Source of the DNA: Spinellus fusiger
Taxonomy: Eukaryota > Mucoromycota > Mucoromycetes > Mucorales > Phycomycetaceae
Assembly: GCA_025094145.1 (NCBI GenBank)
Contig: JALLLS010000043.1
Location: 227,802-291,801 of the forward strand
Length of the DNA: 64,000 nucleotides
Reading direction: 5' to 3'
Part shown: positions 47,842-60,146 of the stretch, one piece after another
Position numbering within the stretch: the first letter of the stretch is position 1
Layout of the letters: the number at the start of each line of letters is the position of its first letter
Notes under the pieces: model-generated
Seen by the model: the letters and a program-made list of their open reading frames with translations, nothing else
What the model was told of the DNA's origin: nothing
Database searches by the model: none
Made by a program: the position numbers and the translations under genes

Positions 47842-48562
47842 GTGGGGCAAATAGGGCAAGTGTCTCTCTGGTGGCCATCTTTTTGGCAGTAACAGCACAG
47901 ATTGCCATCTCCTCCTGCAGCCAAGGGATGTTGTGTTGGAGCTGCTCAAAGGTGATGAGGTCACCTTCTGAATCTGTGTATGGGGCCACATCCAGGACCA
48001 CATAGCCAGCACCCACATAAGTACAATATGTTGTGTCATAAAGGACACCTGCATCCAGGACTTGGCCATAGTGAACCATTGTGTCCCTGATACAATCTAT
48101 GACAGTCTGTGGATCCCTCAAAGGGAGTCTTGAAAGGGATACCTTTCTGATATCAACCTTAGGCCCAAGAGCCAAGACACCAACTACAGTCACATTGGCC
48201 TTTTTGAAGTACAGCCCCTTTTTGCAGGCCCTGCTGATGCTCTCATAGTCATCAGGTGCAAATCCAACCTTGAAGATGGTCTTCTTCCCTTCTTTCTGGG
48301 AAGTGGCACCAAGTCTCTTGGGGTATTGCTCAAACAATGCCTCATATACCTGGAGGTGGGTGGGTGAGATTTTGCTCACATTGAAGATGACTGTGCCTGG
48401 GTAGTATGCACTATGCCAAACACAAGTCTTGTACGTTTTCATGCCTTGAGTGTTGCTCAGAGGCAGAGAAGTGTTTGTTTTGTTGGCAGCAATGCTAGCC
48501 CAACTGGTGTTTGTTGCAGGGGGATTGCCCTTAGGTTGTGATTCTTTAGCAGAAGAAGCCAT
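47842..48562 (-). mobile_element. LINE ORF1 N-terminal part (nucleic-acid-binding region)
   Basis: Begins MASSAKES at 48562 and stays open for about 240 codons to the LTR copy D boundary. The region GTVIFNVSKISPTHLQVYEAL ... KTIFKVGF ... KVSLSRLPL resembles the RRM-like fold of ORF1/Gag proteins in fungal LINEs. It ends LALFAPL, and across the excised LTR reads in frame into PTNNC at 45,975. Confidence 0.75.
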
Positions 48563-48599
48563 GAGTGTAGTCAAGATGAAAAAGCCCACAGTTTAAATT

Positions 48600-49330
48600 A
48601 TTATCAGAAATATCAAAGAATGTGGATCACATCTGCATTTAATGAGTCATGGAAAATATGAAAAAATCCAGTAATAGGGACCTCAGACACCTGGAAAAGA
48701 TCATTAGAGAAAACCCATCTGCCTCATATAATCAGCTGAAATAAAAAATGTTAAAGATTCAGTTGGATGTATGTAGAAACACAATTATCAGCTACTGTAA
48801 TCAGTTAGGGTTTGGAACTTTTTCTCCAGTTTAAAAGCCAGCCTTAACTTTAAATCACAAAGAGAAACAGTTTCGTTGGGCTAAAGAATATGTCAATTAG
48901 ATGTACAACCAGTTGAAAGGTGTCATCAGAAAAGTTGGAAATTACTATGATCCTAAACATATTGTTTTAACAATAAAATTTGGTGGCAGTAGGATCATGA
49001 TTTGGAGCTGTTTTTAAATGGGTGGATTTAGCCCATTAGTTTTTGTTGATGGCACTGTAAACCAAGAAAAATATATCAAAATTTTAGTTAGTAAGCTCTA
49101 TCTTTGGTTCACAGAGTTACATCAGAAAGAGGATAGGGAGTTTCTGTTACAATAAGATGGGTTAGCTGTCATACTAGGGCCAATGCCAGATGGTGAAAAG
49201 AGACACACCAGATTTGAGGTTTTGAGCACTGGCCTGCACAAAGCCCCAACTTAAACCCAATTGATCATATCTGGTGAGCTGTTGTATCCAGGGTCAATAC
49301 AGAGACATGTCTAACATAAGTAGCACCAGT
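48600..49330 (+). mobile_element. Tc1/mariner transposase pseudogene
   Basis: Plus-strand remnants in several frames: FGGSRIMIWSCF and PLVFVDGTVNQEKYI (around the first and second catalytic Asp), then QSPNLNPIDHIW near 49,240-49,275. Stops and frameshifts throughout. It adjoins the LINE ORF1 on its left and an LTR-like stretch on its right. Confidence 0.75.
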
Positions 49331-49349
49331 CAATTGCATTAACACTGAT

Positions 49350-49560
49350 AAGTAATTAGGGTCATGTGTGTAGACTCAACTATAGGAGGCAAATAAGTGT
49401 AACTATGACAATTGATTAGAATATAAAGAGTTGTATATTCCACTAAATAAAAGCAATATATTCTTGGATAAAGTCCTATTATCTATCAGTCTCTTTATTC
49501 TTTAGTTTGGATAAAACTTTTTTTTGACAAGTTTATAAAAAAAAACTATCACAACAACAA
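49350..49560 (+). repeat. LTR-like stretch, probable 5' LTR of the next element
   Basis: TATAAAGAG followed about 30 bp later by AATAAAAGCAATAT, then a T/C-rich end, immediately upstream of a gag-type frame. No second copy occurs in the window and the termini were not fixed. Confidence 0.4.
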
Positions 49561-49566
49561 TAACAA

Positions 49567-51140
49567 ATGTCAACACACACCAATGCCTCTCTTGGTTCTC
49601 CTACAGTACATAACAGTGAAGACACAACCATGGAGGAGAGTGTGCCTCTTGTTTCCATGTCACCATTAGACAGTGTGAATGCTTCAATGGAGATTCTGGC
49701 AGTCAGAATGACCAACCTCCCAAGCAAAATGGTCAACAACAATCTCTCAGGTGAAAAGAGAAAGAACATGACATGAGTATACACAGTCAATAGTGGACTT
49801 GGAAAGCTATGGCAAGTCTAAGAAGCTGTTGGTTGGCTCTGGTGCACCTGTTGTTAGTGCAGCCCCTGTCTCACCTTGGTTGTTGCCCACTGACCTATCT
49901 CTATTCCAATAAGGAACTCAAGTGGTGGACAGAAGCAAACCAGTCTTCAACACAATAGATGAATTTGTGACTTAGTTTGAGATTATCCTCTGCTCCCATG
50001 GCCAGAACCTGGATAGCACCTGGTTCAGACTCCTACCAAGTTGCCTGACAAGTGGTCAGTTGAATTGGTTCAATGAGACCCTAGAAGACAAATCTTTCTG
50101 GTCCTGGAAGGAGGCTGCAGGCAAGCTGCAGGCCAACTATGGATCCAATGATTCCATGAGGGAGTACAATACCCATAACAGTCTGGTGAACATCAGAATA
50201 GAGAATTCTGAGAGTGTGGAAGCATTTACAGAGCATTTTCAAAGAAAGTATATGGCCAGCAATTTTGCCAATGACCAGCTTTGTGCCCATTTATTTGACA
50301 GCAGGCTAACCCCTTTCTTGTCATTGCAGGTACTAATTTACTTTGTAGACACTGCAAAGGTGATGTCCAGTATGGAGCCTGTGGTGCTCATGGCCTGTAA
50401 CCTTTACTACAACATCTACAGCAACCCAGAGCTTGCTGCCATCAGAGGTGCTACTACTGCTGCTGCTTATGGGGCCCAAATCCTAAATATCACTGTTTTC
50501 TATGGATCAAGAGGACAAAGGAATTCCACTGGTTCTGCAGTCTCTGGTGCTTGTAATACCAACTGTTTTAGTCATAGAACAAACAGAAAGTATTGTGAGC
50601 TGCACAAGGAGAAAATGATACACATGACAGAAGATTGTCAGGTCATGAAAGATGTTGTGGACAAGATAGCTACTCAGAAGAAGTGGTCAGCTAGTACCTC
50701 ATGCAATGGGGTAAAGAAATGTAACACATATGTTTGGCTTGCTCAGCTGGATTTACTGGTCCAACAAGTACAATGCCTCCCTTGGTCCACAGAGCAATGG
50801 ATATGAAACACATGATTGCTCTTCCCTCTCCTAACTTGGGTGCTGAGACTCAGCATGCCCACACCATGAATTGGCAATCCAATGGTGGTGCTATTGGCCT
50901 GACTGGTCAGGCTCCTACTTGCATGCCCATGTCACCTGACTCTCCTGTTGTGATGCCCACTATCACAACACTAATTGGAACAGCCAAGAGTTCTGCTGAA
51001 TTAGCCCAATTAGCCAGTCAATGTAAGTACACAGAAAATCCTATGGATGGTGCAACTGACAATGACTCTATCTTTGTCCCAATCACAATAGAAGGCTACC
51101 AGACCTGGGCTTTTATTGATTGTGGTAGCACATTCAGTAC
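49567..51140 (+). mobile_element. LTR retrotransposon gag and protease remnant (element 1)
   Basis: Frames at 49567-49776 and 50060-50806 give a gag-like region (WFNETLEDKSFWSWKEAAGKL, VEAFTEHFQRKY) and a Cys/His motif YCELHKEKMIHMTEDC. A later frame (50734-51140) ends in a retropepsin-like VPITIEGYQTWAFIDCGSTFSTV, where the catalytic DTG/DSG reads Asp-Cys-Gly. The element is cut at 51,141 by the LTR of a second retrotransposon; no RT of its own remains. Stops and frame changes make it non-functional. Confidence 0.7.
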
Positions 51141-51320
51141 TGTTGGAAAAAGGGGATGAAGAACATACCCCCTGAATCCCATAAGATTTGATATCATAAA
51201 AAGTAATCAATGTAACTTAGAAGAAAGTATATAGGCCTGCTCAATTTATAGCAGAAGCAAATTGAGAAATATATCTATTACATTCCTAAACCACACCTTT
51301 TGCCTTTAGGTTTTTTAACA
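51141..51320 (+). repeat. LTR family 4, 5' LTR of element 2
   Basis: 180 bp, TGTTGGAAAAAGG to TTTTTTAACA (TG...CA). A near-identical reverse copy lies at 62,507-62,698. It interrupts the protease of element 1 and precedes the gag of element 2 by about 20 bp. Confidence 0.8.
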
Positions 51321-51338
51321 CTTATTTCTCTATTTACA

Positions 51339-52040
51339 ATGCCTGACAATACCACCCCTACTATTGCCAGCACCACAAAAGCTGAAGGTCTGGTCCAAAT
51401 GAATATCTCCTCTGCCCAGAATCTCTTTGAGAAGAAGGCTCCCACCTTTACATGTACAATTGAGTCCATGAACATTGAGACATGGAAGGGAAAGATGGCC
51501 CAGTGGGAAAAGATCCTTTTGAACAGACTGGATCCCTACATCAAGGTAATCCTCCTCCAAACCAAATTGGCAGGCCCAGCTGCTTCCCTGGCAGACCTTC
51601 ACACCTGTGACACTCCAGAGAAACTATACTTGCTGCTTGGAACTATCTTCCCTGTTCATGCCCACAGAACCAAGACTCTGGTAAAGCTAGACAAAAGTGA
51701 CTACTTTGCAGGATATACAGCCATCACCTGTGTACAAGAAGCCCAAAGAACCTACCATCTGTTGACACCTTCAGATGCTGCTGCCCATGCCATAGCCACT
51801 GCACTGTACAAGACATTTCCTCAAGTACAGAACTTTACAAGAAAGTCCTCAAGTCTGGTAACAGAAGCAAACTTTGAAAAGATACTGGTCAGGTTCTCAG
51901 AGTTTGCTGAGATCACTCCCCCTGTGGCAAAAGCCCCTTACCCCCAAACAAAGGGAGCTTTGAGGCAACAAAACCTTACCCCTGAGAGCCACCATCACGT
52001 ACAACAAGCCCCCCACTCTCACCACCAGAAGCTGCACTAA
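51339..52040 (+). mobile_element. LTR retrotransposon element 2, gag
   Basis: An open frame of about 234 codons starting MPDNTTP. The capsid-like region contains WKGKMAQWEKILLNRLDPY and LFEKILVRFSEFA-like stretches, and the C-terminus is Pro/His-rich. No zinc knuckle is visible. A Gln/Glu-rich coiled-coil-like stretch continues in another frame (52,061-52,200). Confidence 0.65.
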
Positions 52041-52279
52041 AAGAGAAGACCTAGGGAGAATTGCTCAGGATACCAGGACCTGGAGAGACAGCTGGAGGCT
52101 CAGAACAAACAAATGGAGACCCAAGAGAAGCAGATAAAAGCACTGCTAGCACAACTCAACAAGGGCTCTTTGGGAAAAGTCTAAGCAGCATTTACAACCC
52201 CTTACCCCTAGTCATAGGATCTCTTATGTTGAATAAAAACATACCAAACACTAGTTGGAGTAAACACTGCAAAATATGA

Positions 52280-55186
52280 GGGACAAACCCACACACTGGG
52301 TTACTCTACCAGATGCAGAAATAGGTAGAAAGAGTGTAAAAGCAGTTGCAGACCAAGGGGCAGCAGCAAATTTAGTCACTAAGGAGACTGTTGACAGACT
52401 GGGCCTGAGCATAAGAACAGAATTGCCTCCAAAACTCAGATCCTTGTGAAACACAGACATGTATACCACCTATGGACAAGCCAATGCTAAAGTCAGAGGG
52501 AATGGCTGCCCAGGAAGGTGGATAGGCTTAGTGGTGGTGGACTTTGAGACAGAGTGGGACCTTCTATTAGGATCCAAGACATTGGAAGCCATAGGCTACC
52601 TACTGAAGAGCTCTACTGTGGAAAGAAAATACAGAATGCAACCCACCATTGAGATAACAGAAGAAAGGGATGCACATGCCCCTGAAGAACCAGAAAAAAC
52701 CCCTGTTGTCCAGAGAAAGATTCAAGTCTCAGTAGGGTTACCAAGAGAATACTTCCTTCCTATGAAGGATACAGAATTCCACAAGTATGACAATATGTAC
52801 CTAAGTGTATCCAGAGAAAACATCTCTGAGAGATTAACAACACACTGTGACTAGAAGACAGAAGAAGCCCTACTGGAAGCCCTACTACCTCACAAAGCAG
52901 CCCTGAGGGAGTATCCAAATGGATGTCCTCCACCTGCAGCATATGCTCCATTGTACTACCTATGGTAAAAAAAGCAAGCCTGCTCTTTGTAGTACAACAT
53001 ACACTTGGAGGAGCTGCCTATGAGTCCTGGGAGGAATTTGTGAAGAAGAGAATTGAGTATGGAATTGACAAACCAGGAACTGCTCATGCCCAAGTACCAA
53101 TATTCTTGGTGGAGAAGCCTGGGACAAGTAATCATTGAGTGCTCTTTGATGACAGCTTCAATAGTACAATTAACATGCAGAAGGTTGGACTGCAACTCCC
53201 CACACCTATGGAATGTGCCTTATTTGTCAGAGATGCCAAAATACTTACCTCACTTGACCTGGCATCTTTCTTCACTGCTATTTGTCTGGATGAAATTGTC
53301 ATAGACTACTGGTTGTTTGATGGTGGCAGTGTAGGAAAACAAAGAACCAAGTGCCTGGTGCAAGGAAACTCAGTGTCTCCAGCAATTGCCCAAGCATTTC
53401 TACAACACGTCCTATCCAAAGCAAATGGGATCCAAAAGAATCTCCTCATATACATTGATAATATCTACCTGAAATCCACCACTGGAAATAACAAAGATCA
53501 CATCAAAGACATTAGTGAGGTGGCACAATGTCTAGCAGACACAAACTTGCTTATAAACATGAAGAAGAGTATATTCTTTGGAAAGAATGAAGTGGCAATG
53601 CTTGGAAGAGAGTGGAGCAAGGGTAGAGATTGGACAGTCCCAGATCACTGTATAAAACACTTGTTGTCCTTGGAAATGCCAGAAACAGTGAAGGGTATAC
53701 AGAGAATGTGTGGAGGCATCAATGCCATCAGCAAACATCTGCCCTGGTCATAATCAATACCACTGCCTTTCTATGAAATGATTGGCAAAAAAGCATGTCT
53801 AAGCAAAGAAGATAAAGAATCACTAAGGAGCAACTGGAAAGGCCTCATGCATGCTCTCACTGGCATAAAACACCTTGTTATTCCTGACACAGGTGCTTCT
53901 TTAACACTACACATTGATGCTGCTGAATCAGGAATTAAAGCAGTTCTCCTTACACATCCCACAAACAACCAAGAAGATGTAGTGTCTGTGGCCTACTACT
54001 CCAAAGCCTTTGATGGGGCACAAGGAAGCAGACACCCTGGATGGTGTGAAGCCTATGGTATGGTGGCAGCAGTGAACCACTTCTAGCCTTACCTTGATGG
54101 ATGTGTGAACCTAGTCATTGAGACCAATGCCACTACAGCACTAGGACTATTCACTCATAAGACAAAACATTGCAAAGACAATCTCTCTAGGTTCAGAGCC
54201 AAATTAAGTAGCCTTGGAGTACATCAGCACATGGTGGTACATTGCTCAGGAGAGACTCAATTGACAGCAGATTGGCTCTCATGGGCAATGGACAGACCAA
54301 GAACCCCAAAGAAGACTGAGAATGAAGATGTGTTAGCAGTGATTGGTGCCTTTGGAGTGGATAGGCCAATACTGCTGGAAAATGAAGTGGATGAATGGGT
54401 GTCTTGGGATGATGAAGATGACAATGAAGAAGACTTGGACTATGATCCAGAAAATCACAATGATGCTGAAGATACTGATGAAGAGAGTGACTTGGAAGAT
54501 AAAGCAATGTCTGAAGGAGATCCTGAGGAACAATGGCTTACCACGCCATGGCATTAGACAACATTCAAGGTCCTTATGAGTTGGTGTTGGAAGTGCAAAC
54601 AGATCTTGACATTTTCAGATGGACTGGGCTAGTGAGGCAACAAGAAGACCTAGACAGACTGGACAAGGCACACACACCAAACATGAAGGAGGTAAAAGAC
54701 ATGCATGTCCATGAAGGAATACTACAACACTTGGTCTAAGTTCATAATACAGGATCCATGGGCATTTGGGTTCCAGTAGTCACCAGAAGTATAGTAACAA
54801 AGTGGATCAAAGATACTCAACAAAAGTTGGCCCACCCAGGAATCACTAGAACCTTGTCCTATGCTGCAGAAAGGATATGGTGTGAAGGTCTACCAAACAT
54901 CTCAGAAAAGGCTGTTAAATAATGCCACTCCTGCCACTTCTGAAGCCAGACAACATGTCTATATTGACTTGTTGCACACTGGAGAGGATGAAGATCCAGA
55001 GATGGATGCCTTGATAGCTGTAGACTTGGCCAGTGGCTACTATGAAGTTTACTCCATTGCTGACATGACTGCCACAACAGTGGTAGATACTCTTGAACAA
55101 AACTGGTTCTCTCAGCATGGCCTCCCCAAAACACTTACTAGTGACAATGGCCATCAATTCATATCACATGAATTCATAGACTTGTA
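52280..55186 (+). mobile_element. LTR retrotransposon element 2, pol (protease-RT-RNase H-integrase), decayed
   Basis: Domain order is Ty3/gypsy type. Protease: AVADQGAAANLV (DTG reads Asp-Gln-Gly), then WDLLLGSKTLEA. RT (about 52,870-53,753): ILTSLDLASFFTAICL, QGNSVSPAIAQAFL and LIYIDNIYL, in which the usual YxDD second Asp is Asn. RNase H: LTLHIDAAESGIKAVL, and TADWLSWAM at about 54,270. A Glu/Asp-rich tract (54,387-54,530) separates it from the integrase, which has an H-H-C-C region (KLAHPGITRTL) and core motifs VYIDLLHT and TSDNGHQF. Frame changes and stops occur at about 52,450, 52,960 and 54,540. It ends abruptly at 55,187 in LTR family 2. Inactive. Confidence 0.85.
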
Positions 55187-55407
55187 AGGGATCACTGGGA
55201 ACAGGTAGAAAGAAGGTACTAGGTGTTGTGCAAATAAGACAAGATATAGTAGATAGTATAAGCTGATAACAGATATCAGAATACAGATTTCATTAAGACA
55301 ATTAGATGAGTATCTATACAATTGATTCATTTGGTACTATCCAATTACTAAGTAGAAAATGCTATATAGAAAATAAAAGAGTGTATGGTCAGTGACAAGG
55401 AAGTGAT
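55187..55407 (+). repeat. LTR family 2, copy 1 (truncated by copy E)
   Basis: Starts near TGTAAGGGATCACTGGGAAC and includes ACTAGGTGTTGTGCA and AAAATAAAAGAGTGTATGG. It aligns with the reverse copy at 62,138-62,434 up to AAGTGAT, where a family-1 LTR begins. It interrupts the element 2 integrase. Confidence 0.8.
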
Positions 55408-55936
55408 TGTTGTGTTCCAACTTCAATCCAAAGATTCTCTATGAATAGGTCAACACAAGTAGTGTGCTGTGACATTCAGAATACTCTATGAAAGCTTGAG
55501 TGCACACAAGTACCATAGTACATCTCTGTATAATCTCACTGATTGGTTGTAACTACAAATCACCTTCTAAAGCTCAGTGTACTACTAGATACTTAATGAG
55601 CTGCCTTCATCTATAAATCCTTAGTGGATTAAATAAGACCTATCAAAGGTAATTAAAGTGAAGACACATAATAGATGGCTCTATAATGGTGTGCTTATCT
55701 AATGAACCAGACATAAGCCTTCACCTATGTAAACTACCATAGGATAGATCATCTACACCAACCATATGGTTGCATCTATCAATAAGCTATGCCATGGACT
55801 AATCATTAACTACCAAAAGGTAGAATGCCACTGAAGGATAAGCACCCACAAAAAGTATAAATAATGAACCACTCTTCACTTAATAAAAATTATCTTTGTT
55901 CAGTCTTGTTATTTTCTACTTGTCTGAATAATCTCA
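55408..55936 (+). repeat. Solo LTR, family 1, copy E
   Basis: 529 bp, TGTTGTGTTCC to GAATAATCTCA. It sits inside LTR family 2, but the sequence on its right is not the remainder of that LTR, and flanks GTGAT/AATCT differ. So DNA to its right was exchanged or lost by recombination. Confidence 0.9.
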
Positions 55937-58050
55937 AATCTCAATGTTCCATAGTCTAACAAGATTGTTTATCTTTGTGTGTTTCAGTTAAGGCCAGCTT
56001 GTAGGTTAAAGAAATAGATACAGACAATTACTGCCTACAGTAGCTAATAATGATATTGATCAATAAATCAACTTCAAACTTCAACATTAACATTTCATGT
56101 GATAGTATAGGGCAAATAGATCATACTTTATAACACATTCCAAGTGTCTGAGATCGCCCTCACTAACTTTTATTATTTTGAAATATCCATCACTGTAGTA
56201 CTCACTATTAGTTTAAATACTTCTGTCTCATACAAATAAGAATAATTAATTATTGTAATATAGTAATATCTAATATATTTAGACTATATTGTCTGTAAAG
56301 CTTATAATATATACGTTATAGATACTAATAGATTATCTAAATAATATTTATTTTATTCAAACATTCAAAAAAAAAAAATGAACAGACACATCTATCAAAT
56401 ATTTTCTAAAGAAAACCTCAGCTAAAAAAAAAAGCTTAGATTAAATCTGTTCTTACCATAACCACAATGGCTTTATAAATTATTTAATTAATATTAATAT
56501 TAATACTAATTATAATAAATATACATACATACGCAAAGCTATATATTAATAAATATATTTAATACTTAGTTTGTTTTAAATAAATACATAAATACGCATA
56601 GATATTATTTTAATTTTTAGTCGATCTAATTGGTGGAATTAGGCTTGAATATTAGCTTTTTACATTATCACTTTTCAACACTCAAAAATATATTTATACA
56701 ACTCTTAGAAGAAAATAAATTTATTTACATTTACTATTTTTTCTATAATTAAAATATCAATTTGTGATTGTACTAGTATTGTTATATATAGATTATATTA
56801 CTGGACATATAATTTGGATTTAATGAGCATATTGAAATACTATTCACATTGTTTTGATATACCTGTATAGAGCAAATGCATTTGGACTTAACACAATTAT
56901 AGTGTATTGTGTATATTGATAATAAATTTCAAACTAAATAATATATAATATCAATTGATAAAGAATGTATACAGATATTTCTTTGGTACTATTCAATTCT
57001 CTATATTATAGATGCTATGTGATAAATAAAAGAGTGTATGAGTCATGGCACTTAGGAGTGATAGACACAGGTATCTATACTGGACCTTCTGTCAGGATAT
57101 ATTTTTGTTGAACTTATAGTTAGAATTGGTGTTGTTTATCTATGAATAAATTCTAGTAGATGTTTATTGGTTTGTTAGCATTTTTGATCTGTTTCTTTCA
57201 AACTACAACTTTTCCAAAGTGAGTCTACACATTAAGGACAATCTGAAATTAGGTTCAGACAACAACCTGTATGAACTGTCCTTTCTGTCAGTGTTTATCT
57301 CACTGATCATAACATAAATAACTGTATATTGTCTCACAAGACTGAAACATTTAAACAAACAAAGAGTCTGTGACAATTAAAATTGATGTTTTAGAGAACA
57401 TAAGTGAGCTGAAATAAGATATCAATAAATATTAGAATACAAAACTATGTTGTGCTCTGTTCAGATGAAAATCTTTGCTAAGAGATTCAATGTGTCAGTA
57501 TATAAGGCTCTGGATAATAGTGTATGGCTTACACAATCCTATCCAAAAGCTTAGAATAGCTACTGGAGTGCTGATCTACAACAGTTAGTTGACTGATGTC
57601 AAGAACTTTATTGTTATAGACAATAGGTAGGCAATGATCTTGAATGCATTTTAGTCAAACACTTAAGCAAGCATGTGTAGCCTTGAAAAAAAGCTATAAG
57701 GCAAGCACAAAAACAAACCTTGCATGTATATTGTGATAAAGTATGTAAGTGCTTAACAGAGATGACAAGTGCTGTGAAAGAAATGAGACTGCAGAGACGT
57801 TTGCTAATTTCTCTGTCATATCCAGGGGGTCCTTGGCATACTACCAATTGCATGATTGACCACCTAGAGAGAGTGTTTGGTTGATCTATGGAAAGACAAG
57901 AGTGTCAGGAGTGTATTCACTAAAACAGCCCAGTTGCATGGGACGTATACTTTATTCACTCTGCTATTCAAAGAATGCCAAATCAAAAGCATATGGCATT
58001 GATTAAACTAGAGTAAGGATGCTCAAACCCCTAGTTTGAGTGCTAGTGCT
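55937..58050. other. Very AT-rich spacer inside the mobile block
   Basis: Long TAATAT/ATTTAT runs, especially 56,220-56,800. The stretch at about 56,975-57,065 repeats the LTR family 2 segment TTTGGTACTATTCAATT ... AATAAAAGAGTGTATG. No gene supported; an 80-codon minus frame at 57,614-57,853 is unrecognised. Confidence 0.5.
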
Positions 58051-58645
58051 TCTATTGCATCAGATCTTTACATTGTGATGGAGATGGTTGTGGATGCCTG
58101 TGGCCTGGAGAACAGTACAGGTGGTACCTATATAAAAAAAATGGAGAGCAGGATGACCCTAGTAACTATTGGCCTATTAGCTTGACATTGGTGTTTCATT
58201 AGCTCTTAGAAAGATGTATAGCTGGGGAGCACCTTTTGACCATGCCTACATTAGACATGGCTTAAGTGGGTTCTGTACTTGTTGTAAAACTCTATATCAG
58301 ATCTTGTTTCTACATAAACTTATGTGGTTATACACTGCCCAAGGATTAGGATGGCAAGATCCAAAAACTCCAGTCACTGTCTTCTTAGACATTAAAGCTG
58401 TATATGATAGTGTGGAATGCTCTATCACATGAGAGTTGCTGGTACCTCTTGTGTCTCAGTCATTGCTCTTGCTACCACAGAACTTGTTTGATGATATTGT
58501 GGTGAATGTGCTTCTGAAAAATGTAGCATCCTGGGACATCTCATCTAAATGAGGAGTCTTACAGGGTAGCATTCTTTCTCTATTCATTTATTCAATATTT
58601 GTTGATACTCTTCTATGTTTCTTAAGGTTTGCATTGGTATTGTAA
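58051..58645 (+). mobile_element. LINE ORF2 fragment, RT fingers (decayed)
   Basis: Several frames together give a LINE RT: NYWPISLTLVF, FLDIKAVYDSVE and GVLQGSILSLFIYSIFVDTL, in the normal order. Stops and frameshifts separate them. The segment is interrupted at about 58,646 by an LTR-like insertion and resumes at about 59,050. Confidence 0.75.
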
Positions 58646-59045
58646 GGATCAGGGGAGAGGCAGGGAGAAGAAGCAGTGACACTAGGTGCTGTGCATCTGG
58701 AACAGGTAGAGGGAACAAGAAGAGAACAAAGGTAAGGAACAAGGGAAGACAAGGATAGAGTGCAGGTAGGAAAACAGATATCAGGATATTGCTTTATTTA
58801 ATCAATAAGTTGAGTATTTATATAAGAGTGTTCTATAATGCAATCTAATTCTATATTATTTTAATAAACAATCTAATGATTATTTAAAAAAAAGGCCAAG
58901 AACAAAAATAAGAGTGGGAAAAGAGAGACTTATAATGTTTAGGATTAATGGTAGAATGATGAGCTTGTCTAGGACAAAACCATTGGTGATGCCCAAACTA
59001 CTTTCATAATTGCCAAGAACAAACTAGTCATTACAGGTATCCCCA
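58646..59045 (+). repeat. LTR family 2-like insertion in the LINE (diverged)
   Basis: Begins TGTAAGGATCAGGGG and shares ACTAGGTGCTGTGCA, AGATATCAG and TTGAGTATTTATA in the same order as the other family-2 LTRs, with many differences. The right boundary is not fixed; from about 58,960 a short open stretch of unknown origin follows. Confidence 0.5.
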
Positions 59046-59049
59046 ATAC

Positions 59050-59619
59050 TGGTTGGTATGTACCCACCTACCATGGGACAGTCCATTAATCTCTGTGCTC
59101 AAAACCCTTTCTCTTTTGCTTCCTCACAGGCAACTGTTCACACATTGCTTAACAAGTTACAGAATTCCCTTCACAATCCTTTTCTTACTTCTACAGTTTT
59201 GGATGACTCTTCTGAGTTGTCAGATTCCTCTTACAGTCTGTCCCATGTCACTGTTACTTGGGCTCCTGTGAGTTGTTTGTTGTATGCTGATGATGTGGCT
59301 CTTATGGGCTGCCCAGAAGATATACATCAAATGCTGGCACTTGCTGAAATTCACTTGACCCTCCTTGGCTACAAATGGAGTCCCTCCAAATGTGAAGTAC
59401 TCAATGCCCTAGACAATGTGCAATTTTATCTCTATGGCAACAAGCTTCCAACCTGTGATACTTTCAAGTACCTTGGTATCCCCTTTTCACGTCAAGGTAT
59501 TAACCAAGACACACCTTTTCTCACACTCACAAGCCAAGGCAATTGCAGTAATGCAAAAGCTGAGAAGAATGGGTGTAAACATGTATGGTTCTGGGATTAC
59601 AGCAGCCCTAAGAGCTTAT
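59050..59619 (+). mobile_element. LINE ORF2 fragment, RT palm with intact YADD
   Basis: An open frame of about 190 codons: VSCLLYADDVALMG (catalytic YADD kept), KWSPSKCEVLN and FKYLGIPFSRQG. This is a different subfamily from the 42-48 kb LINE. It ends at LTR copy F and continues beyond it. Confidence 0.85.
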
Positions 59620-60146
59620 TGTCATGTTCCAACTTCAATCCAAAGATTCTTCATGAATTGGTCAACATGAGTAGTATGCTGTGACATTCAGAATACTCTA
59701 TGAAAGCTTGAGTGCACACAAGTACCATAGTACATCTCTGTATCATCTCACTGATTGGTTGTAACTACAAATCAACCTTCTAAGCTCAAATTATTATTGG
59801 ACACTTAATGAGCTGCCTTCATCTATAAATTCTTAGTGGATTAAATAAGACCTATCAAAGGCAATTAAAAGTGAAGGCATAATAGATGGCTCTATAATGG
59901 TGTGCTTATTCAATGAACCAACCATAAGGCTCCAACATGTAGTCTACCATAGGATAAATCATCTACACCAACCATACGGTTGCATCTATCAATAAGCTAT
60001 GCCATGGACTAATCATTAACTACCAAAAGGTAGAATGCCATTGAAGGATAAGCACCCACAAAAAGTATAAATAATGAACCACTCTTCACTTAATAAAAAT
60101 TATCTTTATTCAGTCTTGTTATTTTCTACTTGTCTGAATAATCACA
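59620..60146 (+). repeat. Solo LTR, family 1, copy F with intact target duplication
   Basis: 527 bp, TGTCATGTTCC to GAATAATCACA, flanked by CTTAT on both sides (59615-59619 and 60147-60151). This clean copy fixes the family termini and the 5-bp duplication used to interpret copies C and D. Confidence 0.97.
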
